From Anaerofustis butyriciformans (GTDB taxonomy: Bacteria; Bacillota; Clostridia; Eubacteriales; Anaerofustaceae): a stretch of DNA of 64,000 bases. Location: positions 58,099 through 122,098 of the forward strand of contig NZ_JAYFFH010000007.1 of NCBI RefSeq assembly GCF_036289385.1. The letters run 5' to 3'. The position numbers and the translations under genes were made by a program. Below, in pieces: positions 7,531 to 17,062 of this stretch (position 1 is the first letter of the stretch; each line of letters begins with the position of its first letter). The notes below the pieces were generated by a model. That model searched no databases. It saw nothing but the letters and a program-made list of their open reading frames with translations, and was not told the origin of the DNA.

Positions 7531-8121
7531 ATGAGTGTACAACTTGCAGCTTCATTAGTTATTTTTTGTATAGGCTACTTTGGTATGCTTGCAATAAAAA
7601 TTATAGGATTTTCAAAAAACAATAAAAAATTAGGTAAGATGGTTTACGCTGCACCGAAAGGACTTGGGAATACTGATTTTAAATGGCAGGTTTTATATTT
7701 TGTTTTGGTAATTGCTGCTATATTGATTATTGATATTCTTGGTTTCTTAAATGCAACAATATTCTTTTATTGTATGGGATTAATTGGTGTTTATTTTGGC
7801 TTTGCAACTTATTCTATTTTTATGTGTATACTTGGAGGAAGAGGTCTTTATCAATATGGTGTAAGATCAATGACTGGTGCATTGGTATATGAAAAAATAG
7901 ATTCATACGAAATTTTACAAAGAAAACAACATAAAGGTCTATCATTAAAGGTAAAACCTAAATCAGGAATGTTAAATGCAACTCAAATTATGTTTTTAGA
8001 TTATGAAGATAAAGACGATGTTGATAAAATTCTAAGGGTTAATGTTGGAGTAAAAGGTAAACCTGCAAATTATTATGGTGTAAGACCTAATAAGAAAAAA
8101 AGAGGAAAAAGAAGAAAATAA
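7531..8121 (+). CDS. Integral membrane protein of unknown function
   Basis: 196 aa with GGAGGAG ahead of the ATG, which begins directly after yhaM. Three membrane segments are visible: about 5-26, 54-74 and 77-102. A soluble cytoplasmic domain of about 85 residues follows, ending in a strongly basic tail (NKKKRGKRRK). The basic tail suggests RNA or membrane-surface contact, which is inference. No family recognised with confidence; small membrane proteins downstream of yhaM are common in Clostridia. Confidence 0.8.
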   Translation: MSVQLAASLVIFCIGYFGMLAIKIIGFSKNNKKLGKMVYAAPKGLGNTDFKWQVLYFVLVIAAILIIDILGFLNATIFFYCMGLIGVYFGFATYSIFMCILGGRGLYQYGVRSMTGALVYEKIDSYEILQRKQHKGLSLKVKPKSGMLNATQIMFLDYEDKDDVDKILRVNVGVKGKPANYYGVRPNKKKRGKRRK

Positions 8122-8127
8122 CATTAT

Positions 8128-8160
8128 AAAACCATGTCTAATAGACATGGTTTTAATTTA
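8128..8160 (+). terminator. Terminator of the yhaM unit
   Basis: Stem AAAACCATGTCT/AGACATGGTTTT with a three-base loop, followed by a weak T-rich stretch. Confidence 0.8.
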
Positions 8161-8282
8161 TTTTACAAAATATATTCTTTAATTTAAAAGAATATAGCTT
8201 TTTAAAAATCTGTATGATATAATTTAAAAGTTATACGGGAAATATTTATAAATTTTTAGGAAATATTTTAAAGAGGTAAATT

Positions 8283-9659
8283 ATGTTTAAAGAAGATACA
8301 ATTGCTGCTATTGCAACTCCTTCAGGTTATGGGGGCGTTTCTATAATAAGAATAAGCGGTAGTGATGCTTTTGATGTTACAGATAAAATTTTTAAAATGA
8401 AAAATAAAACCATACATGATGTTAGTAAAAACACCATAAATTATGGACATATAATAGATCCAAAAACAAACGAAGTTGTTGACGAAGTTTTGGTATCAAA
8501 GATGTGTGCACCACATTCTTTTACGGCAGAAGATGTAACTGAAATAAACTGTCATGGGGGAATGAGTGTAACTTCAAGGGTTTTAGCATTGGTTTTGGAA
8601 AGCGGAGCAAGACTTGCCGACGCAGGAGAGTTTACAAAGAGAGCTTTCTTGAATGGCAGAATAGACTTGGTTCAAGCTGAGGCAATAAGTGATTTGATTA
8701 TGGCTAAAACAAATAGTTTTGCAAAAAGTGCCATGAACTCTTTAAAAGGTGATTTATCAGAAAAAATAGATGAAATAAAAGCGGATATTACAAATATGCT
8801 TGCGAGACTTGAAGTAACAATTCAATATCCTGAATATGATGAAGAAGATTTAACGGATAATGAGATTGTTGATTTAATAGAAAAAATGTCTTTTAAGTTA
8901 AAGAAAATTATATCAACTTTTGAAAAAGGTGAAATTCTTAAAGAGGGGATAAAAGTTGCCATAATAGGTAAACCCAATGTAGGAAAATCTCAGCTTTTAA
9001 ATGCACTTATAAACGAAAATAAAGCAATTGTAACAGACGAGGCAGGAACAACAAGGGATATCGTTGATGAAGTTGTAAATATAAAAGGTGTTCCTGTTAA
9101 ATTCATTGATACCGCAGGAATAAGAAATGCCGATAATAAAGTTGAGCAAATAGGAATAGATAAGTCTATATCAATGCTTGAAGATAGTAATATAATTTTA
9201 TTTTGCATAGATTCTTCTCGTGCTTTAGACAGTGAAGATATTGAAATAATAAAAATGCTTCCTGAAAATAAAGATATAATCGTTGTTTTAAACAAAATGG
9301 ATTTAGATGTAAATGAAGAAACAATAAATGCTTTTGAAAATTATAAAACAATAGAAATATCTGCGCTAAAACAAGAGGGAATAGAAAAAATCGAAAATGC
9401 AATTTATGATATAGCCAAAGTAAATGATAATGATGAAGTTGGAGAAATACTTGTAAGTAATGTAAGACATAAAAATCTTTTACTTGGAGCAAAAGAAGAT
9501 TTTGATCATGCAGTAGAGATGGTTCACTCTGGATTAGAAGTTGATTTGGTTGAAATAGACATAAATTCAGCTCTTTCAAAACTGGGAGAAATTACTGGAG
9601 AAACCACAAGTGAAGATATTATAGATGAAATATTTAAGAATTTCTGTTTAGGAAAGTAG
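8283..9659 (+). CDS. mnmE: tRNA uridine-5-carboxymethylaminomethyl modification GTPase MnmE
   Basis: 458 aa. With MnmG it adds the aminomethyl group to U34 of tRNAs reading A/G-ending codons. The N-terminal folate-binding domain (1-118) contains CHGG. The helical domain is interrupted by a Ras-like G domain: G1 GKPNVGKS near residue 228, G2/G3 TTRDI and DTAG, G4 NKMD. The C-terminal CLGK supplies the catalytic cysteine. An AAAGAGG ribosome site precedes the ATG. mnmG follows 8 bp later. Confidence 0.97.
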   Translation: MFKEDTIAAIATPSGYGGVSIIRISGSDAFDVTDKIFKMKNKTIHDVSKNTINYGHIIDPKTNEVVDEVLVSKMCAPHSFTAEDVTEINCHGGMSVTSRVLALVLESGARLADAGEFTKRAFLNGRIDLVQAEAISDLIMAKTNSFAKSAMNSLKGDLSEKIDEIKADITNMLARLEVTIQYPEYDEEDLTDNEIVDLIEKMSFKLKKIISTFEKGEILKEGIKVAIIGKPNVGKSQLLNALINENKAIVTDEAGTTRDIVDEVVNIKGVPVKFIDTAGIRNADNKVEQIGIDKSISMLEDSNIILFCIDSSRALDSEDIEIIKMLPENKDIIVVLNKMDLDVNEETINAFENYKTIEISALKQEGIEKIENAIYDIAKVNDNDEVGEILVSNVRHKNLLLGAKEDFDHAVEMVHSGLEVDLVEIDINSALSKLGEITGETTSEDIIDEIFKNFCLGK

Positions 9660-9667
9660 AGGTAAAT

Positions 9668-11554
9668 ATGAGTTTTTTAGCTGGAGAATATGAAGTAATA
9701 GTTATCGGTGCCGGTCATGCAGGCTGTGAAGCTGCTCTTGCAAGTGCAAGAAAAGGAAGCAAGACTCTTCTTTTAACATTGAATTTGGAAGCTCTTGCAA
9801 TGATGCCTTGTAACCCTTCAATAGGCGGTACTGGTAAAGGTCATTTGGTAAGAGAAATAGATGCATTAGGCGGTGAAATGGGTAAAAATATAGATAAAAC
9901 TTTTATCCAAATCAAAACTTTAAATACTGCAAAAGGTGTAGCCGTACAATCTTTGAGAGCGCAAGCTGATAAAAAAAGATATCAAGAAGAAATGAAGCTT
10001 GTAATAGAGAATACTGATAACCTTGATTTAAAACAACAAGAAGCTGTTGAAATTTTAACAGAAGACGGAAAAGTAAAAGGTATTGTTACAAATACAGGTG
10101 CAATATATTATACAAAAGCAATTGTTCTTTGTTCAGGAACATACTTAAAAGGAAGAATAATCATAGGTGATGTAAGTTATTCGGGAGGACCTAACGGTAT
10201 ATTTGCAGCAAATAAGTTAAGTGACAGCTTGAAAAATTTAGGTTTTAAATTATTAAGATTAAAAACAGGAACTCCTGCAAGGGTAAATAAAAGAAGTATT
10301 GATTTTTCAAAAATGGAAATTCAATATGGAGATAAGGAAATAACTCCTTTTTCTTTTGAGAATGAAGGTAAAGATATTGAATTTGATGAACAGCCTTGTT
10401 ACCTTGCTTATACAAACAAGAATACACATGATGTAATAAAAGCAAATCTTCATCGTTCACCACTATTTAGCGGTAATATAAAAGGCGTTGGCCCAAGATA
10501 TTGTCCAAGTATTGAAGATAAAATAGTTAGATTTGCCGATAAAGAAAAGCATCAGCTTTTTGTAGAGCCTGAAGGATTAAATACAAATGAAATGTACCTT
10601 CAAGGAATGAGCTCTTCTTTACCTGAAGATGTTCAAGTTGCTTTTTTAAGAACTATTAAAGGACTTGAAAATGTTGAGATAATGAGGGTTGCTTATGCAA
10701 TAGAATATGATGCAATAGAACCTACGCAAATAAGCCTTTCTCTTGAAAGTAAGGTACTTAAAGGCTTCTTTACAGCCGGACAAATAAACGGCACAAGTGG
10801 ATATGAAGAAGCTGCTGCACAAGGTATAATAGCAGGAATAAATGCTTCAAATTATGTTCAGGGAAAAGAACCTTTAGTGCTTGACAGAGCAAGTAGTTAT
10901 ATAGGTGTATTGATTGATGATATTACAACAAAGGGAACAAAAGAACCTTACAGAATGTTTACTTCAAGGGTTGAATATAGATTATTATTAAGACAAGATA
11001 ATGCGGATTTAAGACTTACTCCTTATGGTTATGAGCAAGGTCTTATAAGTGAAGAAAGGTATAATAATTTAATAAAATATAAAAATGCCGTTGAAGGTGA
11101 AAAAGAAAGATTAAAAGGAATTAAAATAACTCCTAACAAGGAAAATAATCAAAAACTCGTTGAAATTGGAACAACTCCATTAAGAAATGCTGTTACATTA
11201 TATGATTTGATTAAAAGACCTGATCTTTCATATAAAGATACAATTATTTTTGATGAAAACAGACCGTCTCTTTCTAAGAGAGCTTGTGAGCAGGTAGAAA
11301 TTCAAATAAAGTATGAAGACTATATTTTAAAACAACAGGCAAGTATTGAAAAATTTAAGTCAATGGAAAAGAAACTGTTGCCTGATGATATAGATTATAA
11401 TGAAATAAAGAATTTAAGATTGGAAGCAAGACAAAAGCTTGAAGATATAAGACCGAAGAATTTAGGACAGGCTTCAAGAATATCAGGAGTTTCTCCTGCA
11501 GATATAAATGTGCTTTTAATCGAGCTTGCAAAAAATACCAAAAGGGGAGAATAA
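9668..11554 (+). CDS. mnmG: tRNA uridine-5-carboxymethylaminomethyl modification enzyme MnmG
   Basis: 628 aa, normal length. An FAD/NAD-dependent partner of MnmE in U34 modification. The dinucleotide-binding loop is VIGAGHAGCEAALAS (about 12-26). Further family motifs are MPCNPSIGGTGKGHLVREIDALGG, GTYLKGRIIIG and GYEEAAAQGIIAGINA. The C-terminal helical domain ends with SRISGVSPADINVLLIEL. Sits in the mnmE-mnmG-noc cluster; the rsmG gene often found next to mnmG is not here. Confidence 0.97.
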   Translation: MSFLAGEYEVIVIGAGHAGCEAALASARKGSKTLLLTLNLEALAMMPCNPSIGGTGKGHLVREIDALGGEMGKNIDKTFIQIKTLNTAKGVAVQSLRAQADKKRYQEEMKLVIENTDNLDLKQQEAVEILTEDGKVKGIVTNTGAIYYTKAIVLCSGTYLKGRIIIGDVSYSGGPNGIFAANKLSDSLKNLGFKLLRLKTGTPARVNKRSIDFSKMEIQYGDKEITPFSFENEGKDIEFDEQPCYLAYTNKNTHDVIKANLHRSPLFSGNIKGVGPRYCPSIEDKIVRFADKEKHQLFVEPEGLNTNEMYLQGMSSSLPEDVQVAFLRTIKGLENVEIMRVAYAIEYDAIEPTQISLSLESKVLKGFFTAGQINGTSGYEEAAAQGIIAGINASNYVQGKEPLVLDRASSYIGVLIDDITTKGTKEPYRMFTSRVEYRLLLRQDNADLRLTPYGYEQGLISEERYNNLIKYKNAVEGEKERLKGIKITPNKENNQKLVEIGTTPLRNAVTLYDLIKRPDLSYKDTIIFDENRPSLSKRACEQVEIQIKYEDYILKQQASIEKFKSMEKKLLPDDIDYNEIKNLRLEARQKLEDIRPKNLGQASRISGVSPADINVLLIELAKNTKRGE

Positions 11555-11555
11555 A

Positions 11556-12335
11556 GTGTCAGATAAGAATATAAATGAAATTAACATAGAATTAATCAAA
11601 GCAAATAAAGAACAACCAAGAAAATTTTTTGATGAAGAAAGTATAAACGAACTTGCCGAATCAATAAAAAGTTTAGGTATAATTCAACCCATTACAGTAA
11701 GAGAAAGTGAAGATGGTTTATATGAGGTTGTAAGTGGTGAAAGAAGATTAAGAGCAGCTAAGATTGCAGGGTTAGAGAATATTCCTTGTATTATTGCCAA
11801 TATAAACAATGAAGAAAATGATTTAATAGCTTTAATTGAAAACATTCAAAGAGAAGACTTGAACTTTTATGAAGAAGCTTTAAGTTATAAAAAAATAATG
11901 AGTGAATATGGTATTAGTCAAGAAGCATTATCAAAAAAGATAGGAAAAAAACAGTCTACAATATCAAATTTGGTAAGACTTTTGAATCTTGATGAAGAAG
12001 TTTTGGAAATAATAATAAAAAATAATCTTACTCAGCGTCATGCAAGATGTCTTTTATCTCTTCCTGACAGGAAAATGAGAGTAAAGGCTGCAAAGGAAAT
12101 GGCTAAAAAAGATTTGAATGTTAAAAATTCAGAGCTTTTGGTTGAAAGATTAAAACAAGAAGTTATTGTTAATTCTTCAAAAACAAACGTAAAGAATATT
12201 TTCAATTACAAAATATACACAAACACTATAAAACAAGCTTATAAAAGTATTTTTAATACAGGGCTTGACTGTGATTATAAAGAAAAAGATTATGACGATA
12301 GAATTGAAGTTGTTATAACAATTCCTAAAAAATAA
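11556..12335 (+). CDS. noc: Nucleoid occlusion/ParB-family protein Noc
   Basis: 259 aa from the GTG at 11556, which has AGGGGAG upstream and lies just past the mnmG stop. The longer in-frame start at 11526 lies inside mnmG and is rejected. The ParB N-terminal CTP-binding domain shows the GERRLRAA motif (61-68) and NEENDLIALIENIQREDLN. A central HTH (SQEALSKKIGKKQSTISN) and a C-terminal dimerisation region follow. Position behind mnmG is typical of Noc, which binds dispersed sites and the membrane to block division over the nucleoid. No parA accompanies it, which favours Noc over Spo0J. Confidence 0.88.
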   Translation: MSDKNINEINIELIKANKEQPRKFFDEESINELAESIKSLGIIQPITVRESEDGLYEVVSGERRLRAAKIAGLENIPCIIANINNEENDLIALIENIQREDLNFYEEALSYKKIMSEYGISQEALSKKIGKKQSTISNLVRLLNLDEEVLEIIIKNNLTQRHARCLLSLPDRKMRVKAAKEMAKKDLNVKNSELLVERLKQEVIVNSSKTNVKNIFNYKIYTNTIKQAYKSIFNTGLDCDYKEKDYDDRIEVVITIPKK

Positions 12336-12358
12336 AGCATACTCAGTATGCTTTTTTT
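12332..12358 (+). terminator. Terminator of mnmE-mnmG-noc
   Basis: AAGCATAC-TCA-GTATGCTT followed by seven T, starting at the noc stop. Confidence 0.9.
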
Positions 12359-12397
12359 AGTTAATAAAAATTTAATTTTCACTTAATTTTTTGTTTA

Positions 12398-12426
12398 TTG
12401 CCTGTTATGTCGAAATTTGATATAAT
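12398..12426 (+). promoter_or_regulatory. Promoter of the deacetylase gene at 12458
   Basis: TTGCCT (12398-12403), 17-bp spacer, TATAAT (12421-12426). It rules out the upstream in-frame TTG at 12398 as a start codon. Confidence 0.7.
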
Positions 12427-12457
12427 CACTCCACTGAATATGAAAGAGGCATTTGCT

Positions 12458-13858
12458 ATGAAAATGAGAATTAATAAAAAATATGTTTTTTTTGGAATAA
12501 TAGCATTAATTTGTTTAATTGGAGTGTTTAAAATTTTTATAAGTCCATTATCTTTAAAAGATAAAAATATTGAGGTAGAAGTTAAGCATGAATTTAATCC
12601 TGAAAGTAACATAAAGTATGTTGTTTTTGGTGATAAAAAAGATGTTTTAATAGATAAAAAGAATTTAGATACTAATAAAGTAGGCGAATATTCTATTATT
12701 TATAAATACAAAAATAAGGAATATCCTGTTAGTGTAAATGTTGTTGATACAACACCTCCTGTTTTTAATGTAAAAGAAATTACCATAGAAAACAGAGTAA
12801 AATTAGATCCAAAAGAATTGGTAAAAGATGTAAAAGATACAAGTAAAACAACAGTATCTTTTAAAGAAGATTATGAGTTTGATGACGTAGGCGATTATGA
12901 TGTAGAGGTTATTGTCAGTGATATTTATGATAACAGTACAAGTAAAAATACTATTGTTCATGTAATTGAAGATAACAAAGGACCGGAGATAAAAAATATA
13001 TCTGCAATTGATGTGGTTATTGGCGGGGATAATGGTTGGGAAAAAGATGTTATTGTGAAAGATGATCATGATCCAAACCCTAAACTTATTTTGGAAAAAG
13101 GAAATTTTAATCCTAACAAAGAAGGTAAATATTTTGTTACATATAAAGCTATTGATAGAGCCGGTAATGTTAGTATTGTAAAAAGAGAGGTTAATGTTGT
13201 AAAGGCGATAGGCACAACAGATGAAAGTCAGGAAAAAGTAGTATATTTGACTTTTGATGACGGACCTTCTTCCAATACTAAAAAGATACTTGATATACTT
13301 GATAAATATGATGCGAAAGCAACATTTTTTGTAACTGGAAATAATAAAGAATATAATTATTTAATAAAGACAGCTCATGATAAAGGGCATACAATTGGGC
13401 TTCATACATATACACATGATTATGCAAAAGTATATAAATCTAAATATTCGTATTTTGATGATTTAAACAAACTTGAGAATATGTTAAAAGGAATTCTTGG
13501 TTATTCACCTAAATATATAAGATTTCCAGGAGGTTCATCTAACACAATAAGCAGTGCATATAAAAAAGGTATTATGACATATCTTACAAAAGAGGTTCAA
13601 AACAGAGGGTATCAATATTACGATTGGAATTGTGATTCTACAGATGCTTCCGGAAATAATGTAGCTGTAGGTAAGCTTGTTGAAAATGCAACTAATTGTA
13701 GTGAAAACAATATTAATATACTTTTTCATGATACTGATGCGAAAGATACTACTGTTGAAGCTCTTCCTAAAATAATTAAATATTACAAAGATAGAGGTTA
13801 TAAATTTAAGGCTATTGATGATAACTCTTTTGCGCCTCATCATGGGGTTAATAATTAA
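12458..13858 (+). CDS. Membrane-anchored polysaccharide deacetylase with Ig-like repeats
   Basis: 466 aa from the ATG at 12458, which has AAAGAGG eight bases upstream. An N-terminal membrane anchor lies at about 9-29. Three bacterial Ig-like (DUF5011-type) repeats at about 40-255 are marked by DTTPPVF, DNKGPEI and GKYFVTYKAIDRAGN. A NodB/CE4 domain occupies about 258-455, with YLTFDDGP (metal Asp), HTYTHDY (metal His pair), RFPGGSSN and ILFHD. It probably removes N-acetyl groups from peptidoglycan or another surface glycan outside the cell. The extracellular repeats would hold the catalytic domain away from the membrane. Monocistronic. Confidence 0.88.
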   Translation: MKMRINKKYVFFGIIALICLIGVFKIFISPLSLKDKNIEVEVKHEFNPESNIKYVVFGDKKDVLIDKKNLDTNKVGEYSIIYKYKNKEYPVSVNVVDTTPPVFNVKEITIENRVKLDPKELVKDVKDTSKTTVSFKEDYEFDDVGDYDVEVIVSDIYDNSTSKNTIVHVIEDNKGPEIKNISAIDVVIGGDNGWEKDVIVKDDHDPNPKLILEKGNFNPNKEGKYFVTYKAIDRAGNVSIVKREVNVVKAIGTTDESQEKVVYLTFDDGPSSNTKKILDILDKYDAKATFFVTGNNKEYNYLIKTAHDKGHTIGLHTYTHDYAKVYKSKYSYFDDLNKLENMLKGILGYSPKYIRFPGGSSNTISSAYKKGIMTYLTKEVQNRGYQYYDWNCDSTDASGNNVAVGKLVENATNCSENNINILFHDTDAKDTTVEALPKIIKYYKDRGYKFKAIDDNSFAPHHGVNN

Positions 13859-13890
13859 AACACGTCTATTAGGCGTGTTTTTTTTATTAT
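13857..13890 (+). terminator. Terminator of the deacetylase gene
   Basis: AAAACACG ... CGTGTTTT stem with an eight-T tract. Confidence 0.85.
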
Positions 13891-13908
13891 AAATTTTGCA
13901 AATAAAGG

Positions 13909-13937
13909 TTGACTTTTGATTGGTTTTGATTTATTAT
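13909..13937 (+). promoter_or_regulatory. Promoter of the glucitol-type PTS operon
   Basis: TTGACT (13909-13914), 17-bp spacer, TATTAT (13932-13937). Transcription would cover the regulator, gutM, the three PTS genes and the dehydrogenase up to the terminator at 18755. Confidence 0.65.
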
Positions 13938-14018
13938 AAGAGCATAAAAAGAACATTTTTTCAAATATTGAACAAATGTAAAAATAAATTAAATGGAAAT
14001 ATTTTTCAACGGAAAGGG

Positions 14019-14975
14019 ATGAGAAGAATTTTGAAAAAAGTTTCTGATGATACTAAATTAATGGTTAAAGTATGTGACTTATACTATAACAATGATATGA
14101 AACAAGAAGAAATTGCTTCCAAACTTTCAATATCCAGAGCGACAATATCCAGAATTTTAAAAAATGCAAAAAGCGAAGGGATTGTCAAAATAGAAGTTAT
14201 AAATCCTTTGAAAAATGATTATTACAAGCTAGAAAAACAATTAGAAGAAAAATTTCACTTAAAAGAAGTTATTATTGCTGAAGATGTTACTGATGCTTCT
14301 TATGAAAGAGACGCTCTTGGTAAAGCTTGTGCAGAATTTTTGCAAAGAGTTTTGAAAGATGGGGAAATTGTTGGGTTATCGATGGGGAAAACAATAAAAA
14401 CCATAGCACAATATGTTCATCAAGATAAGCCAAGAGATATTTCTTTTGTGCCTCTACTTGGAGGAATGGGGCAAGTTGGTATTGAACTTCATTGTAATCA
14501 AATAGTAATTGATTTCTTTAGAGCTTTTGGGGGAGAATATCATCTTCTTCATGCACCGGCAATGATAGCAGATCCCAATTTAATGCTTAGCCTAAAAAAT
14601 GATATTCATATAAAACAAGTTTTTGATTTATTGGATAGAATTACGACTGCAGTTGTTGGTATAGGTACAGCTGTTCCCGGTTCAACAATGATGGAAACAG
14701 GATATTATAAGAAAGAAGATATTGTTGAAATGAAAAACAGTGGAATCGTAGGCGACATATGTCTTCAAATGTATGATATAGAAGGTAATACAGACTATTC
14801 ATATAATAATGATATATTTGGAATAAATTTAGAGTCTTTAAAGAAAGTAAGACGAGTTGTTGGGATAAGCGCAGGGGAAGAGAAAGTTAAGGCAATAAAA
14901 GGAGCTTTAAACGGAAAGATTGTAAATGTTCTTGTAACAAATTCAAGCACTGCAAAATTATTGCTTGAAGATTAA
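14019..14975 (+). CDS. SorC/DeoR-type sugar-binding transcriptional regulator
   Basis: 318 aa from the ATG at 14019 (GGAAAGGG upstream). The frame is open further upstream, but that would start inside the promoter. An N-terminal HTH (MKQEEIASKLSISRATISRIL) is followed by a SorC effector-binding domain (about 60-315) with LGKACAEFL, VGLSMGKTI, VPLLGGMG and VVGIGT. Effectors of this family are phosphorylated sugars or polyols. It opens the PTS operon and presumably autoregulates it. E. coli uses SrlR (DeoR type) in this role; a SorC-type regulator suggests a different effector. Confidence 0.9.
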   Translation: MRRILKKVSDDTKLMVKVCDLYYNNDMKQEEIASKLSISRATISRILKNAKSEGIVKIEVINPLKNDYYKLEKQLEEKFHLKEVIIAEDVTDASYERDALGKACAEFLQRVLKDGEIVGLSMGKTIKTIAQYVHQDKPRDISFVPLLGGMGQVGIELHCNQIVIDFFRAFGGEYHLLHAPAMIADPNLMLSLKNDIHIKQVFDLLDRITTAVVGIGTAVPGSTMMETGYYKKEDIVEMKNSGIVGDICLQMYDIEGNTDYSYNNDIFGINLESLKKVRRVVGISAGEEKVKAIKGALNGKIVNVLVTNSSTAKLLLED

Positions 14976-14989
14976 ATCGGAGGAATATT

Positions 14990-15433
14990 ATGTGGAAGAT
15001 TTTTGCTGTAGCTTTTGTTCTTATGGTTTTTAATTCAATTTTAACTTATAAACAAGCTAAAGATTTTACTATATCATTTAATGAGATTCGAAAATATGGA
15101 AATGTAAGCGTAGGCAAAGATAAGCAATATTTTATATATGGAGTTATTCTGATTTTGGCTTGTGACAACAATGGTTATGTTACAAAAGGTAAAATCATGA
15201 AAGGGTTTAGTGTTTTTGCCAGATTTAAAGATTTCGATGTTTTAAATGGACAGTCCATTTATGACTTAAAAGAAGAAGAAGAAGAGAAAATGAAAAAAAT
15301 CAGAAGTAAGAGAAGAAAGAAAAAAGGAAGTTCTTTACTTCAAGTTGTAAACGGTTTGATTGGAATAATAGAAAAAAATAATTCTCAAGAGATTGAAGAA
15401 GAAGGAGATGAATTAAAAGAAGTACTTGAATAA
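14990..15433 (+). CDS. gutM: Glucitol operon activator family protein GutM
   Basis: 147 aa with CGGAGG upstream of the ATG. A hydrophobic segment lies at about 2-19 and a second at about 48-60. The motif YKQAKDFTISFNEIRKYGNVSVGK and LACDNNGYVTKGKIMKGFSVFARFKD are characteristic of GutM. A charged Lys/Glu-rich tail follows. In E. coli GutM is an auxiliary activator of the sorbitol operon; the mechanism is not well known. Its place between the regulator and the PTS genes is conserved. Confidence 0.9.
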   Translation: MWKIFAVAFVLMVFNSILTYKQAKDFTISFNEIRKYGNVSVGKDKQYFIYGVILILACDNNGYVTKGKIMKGFSVFARFKDFDVLNGQSIYDLKEEEEEKMKKIRSKRRKKKGSSLLQVVNGLIGIIEKNNSQEIEEEGDELKEVLE

Positions 15434-15494
15434 ATTGTATGTTAAGGCAGAAGTTGTCTTTCATAAATAAAAAATATAGAAAGGAGAATTTTTT

Positions 15495-16022
15495 ATGGAA
15501 TTCTTGACAAAACTTGCAGAAGGTTTTATCGGACTATTTAACGCAGGAGGTGAAACTTTTGTTGGATGGGTTACAGGTATCATACCTACTCTTATCGTTT
15601 TAATTACAGCTATTAATGCTTTAATTAAAATTATAGGTGAAGAAAGAGTAGATAAAGCTATGAAAGTATTATCTAAGAGTTTTATAACAAGATATACTTT
15701 AATGCCTGTTTTAGCTATGTTTTTCTTATGTAATCCAATGGCGTATTCATTTGGTCGTTTCTTAAAAGAAGAACATAAAGTTGCATTTTACGATTCTACG
15801 GTTTCATTCTGTCATCCAATAACAGGTTTATTCCCTCATGCAAATGCCGGTGAATTATTTGTTTACTTAGGTATTGCAAATGGTATTACAGCATTAGGTT
15901 TAAGTACTACACCACTTGCTTTAAGATATTTCTTGGTTGGTGTTGTTGTAATCTTAATCAGAGGTGTTGTTACTGAAAGATTATATGCAATTATGAGTAG
16001 TAAGAAAAGTGCAGATGCATAG
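15495..16022 (+). CDS. srlA: PTS glucitol/sorbitol-type transporter subunit IIC
   Basis: 175 aa, the usual size for the C2-type EIIC of this family. Hydrophobic throughout, with about four membrane segments. Motifs GGETFVGWVTGIIPTLIVL, RYTLMPVLAMFFLCNPMAYSFGRFLKEE and SFCHPITGLFPHANAGE are diagnostic. It forms the translocation channel with the membrane part of EIIB. An AAAGGAG site precedes the ATG; 61 bp separate it from gutM. Confidence 0.93.
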   Translation: MEFLTKLAEGFIGLFNAGGETFVGWVTGIIPTLIVLITAINALIKIIGEERVDKAMKVLSKSFITRYTLMPVLAMFFLCNPMAYSFGRFLKEEHKVAFYDSTVSFCHPITGLFPHANAGELFVYLGIANGITALGLSTTPLALRYFLVGVVVILIRGVVTERLYAIMSSKKSADA

Positions 16023-16036
16023 AAAGGGGAAAAGAT

Positions 16037-17023
16037 ATGAGTAATTATAAAGCAGTTAAGATCGAAAAAGGTTCTCAAGGTTGGGGTGGACCGTTAATTA
16101 TTAAACCAACTGAAAAGAAAAATAAAATTGCCAGTGTTACAGGTGGTGGAATTCATCCTCTTGCACAATATATTGCAGACTTAACGGGAGCACAAGCCGT
16201 TGATGCTTTCTCTACAGGTGTACCTGATGAAGAAATGGCTGTAGTTATCGTTGATTGTGGCGGTACTGCAAGATGTGGTGTTTATCCTAAAAAAGGCGTT
16301 TATACAATTAACCTTAACGCTGTAGGAGCTGTTGGACCACTTGCACAATATATTAAAGAAGAAATATATGTATCAGACGTTAAAGAAAATAACGTAACAT
16401 TATATGAAGGTGAAGTTAGTGATGAAGAACCTTCAGCTGTTACAGAAGAAGTTAAACCATCATCTAGTCAAAATAACGGACCAGAACAAAAAGGTTTAGT
16501 TGGAGTTATTGCAAAAATAGGTAAAGCAGTTGGTGGAGTTGTAAATAAATTCTTCGCAGCAGGTAGAGATGCTATTGATACTACAATAAGAAATATTTTA
16601 CCATTTATGGCATTCGTTAGTATGCTTCTTGGTATAATTTCTGCATCAGGTATTGGTGATGTAATAGCAAAAGCTATAAGTCCTCTTGCTGGTTCTCTTC
16701 CAGGAATGATTGTTTTATCAATAATCTGTGCGATTCCATTCTTATCACCTGTTCTTGGACCAGGGGCAGTTATTGCTCAAGTAGTAGGTGTATTAGTTGG
16801 TGCTGAAATTGCAAAAGGAACTATTCCTCCAACATATGCATTACCAGCATTATTTGCTATAGATGCTCAAGTTGGTGCTGACTTCGTTCCTGTTGGATTA
16901 TCTTTAGGGGAAGCTGAACCTTCTACAGTTGAAATCGGGGTTCCTGCAATGTTATTCTCTAGACTTATTACAGGACCTATTGCGGTTATAATCGCATACT
17001 TCTGTTCATTTGGATTATATTAA
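16037..17023 (+). CDS. srlE: PTS glucitol/sorbitol-type transporter subunit IIB (IIBC1)
   Basis: 328 aa. The N-terminal cytosolic IIB domain (about 1-115) carries the phosphorylatable Cys80 in CGGTARCGVYP. An acidic Ser/Pro-rich linker (about 125-155) leads to the membrane C1 domain (about 175-328), containing NILPFMAFVSMLLGIISASG and SPLAGSLPGMIVLS. It accepts phosphate from EIIA and passes it to the incoming polyol. AAGGGGAA precedes the ATG, 14 bp after srlA. Confidence 0.93.
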   Translation: MSNYKAVKIEKGSQGWGGPLIIKPTEKKNKIASVTGGGIHPLAQYIADLTGAQAVDAFSTGVPDEEMAVVIVDCGGTARCGVYPKKGVYTINLNAVGAVGPLAQYIKEEIYVSDVKENNVTLYEGEVSDEEPSAVTEEVKPSSSQNNGPEQKGLVGVIAKIGKAVGGVVNKFFAAGRDAIDTTIRNILPFMAFVSMLLGIISASGIGDVIAKAISPLAGSLPGMIVLSIICAIPFLSPVLGPGAVIAQVVGVLVGAEIAKGTIPPTYALPALFAIDAQVGADFVPVGLSLGEAEPSTVEIGVPAMLFSRLITGPIAVIIAYFCSFGLY

Positions 17024-17062
17024 TAGACATAAAAAATTTTAAACGTAAGGAAAGTACATAAT

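Noticed and set aside
12398..12457. Upstream TTG start for the deacetylase
   Set aside because: This codon is the -35 box of the promoter; the ATG at 12458 has a proper ribosome site.
13920..14018. Longer N-terminus for the SorC-type regulator
   Set aside because: The 33 extra residues start between the -35 and -10 boxes and are not part of the family.
15434..15494. Possible terminator between gutM and srlA
   Set aside because: Only a six-bp weak stem (AAGGCA/TGTCTT) without a T-tract; the operon is probably continuous.
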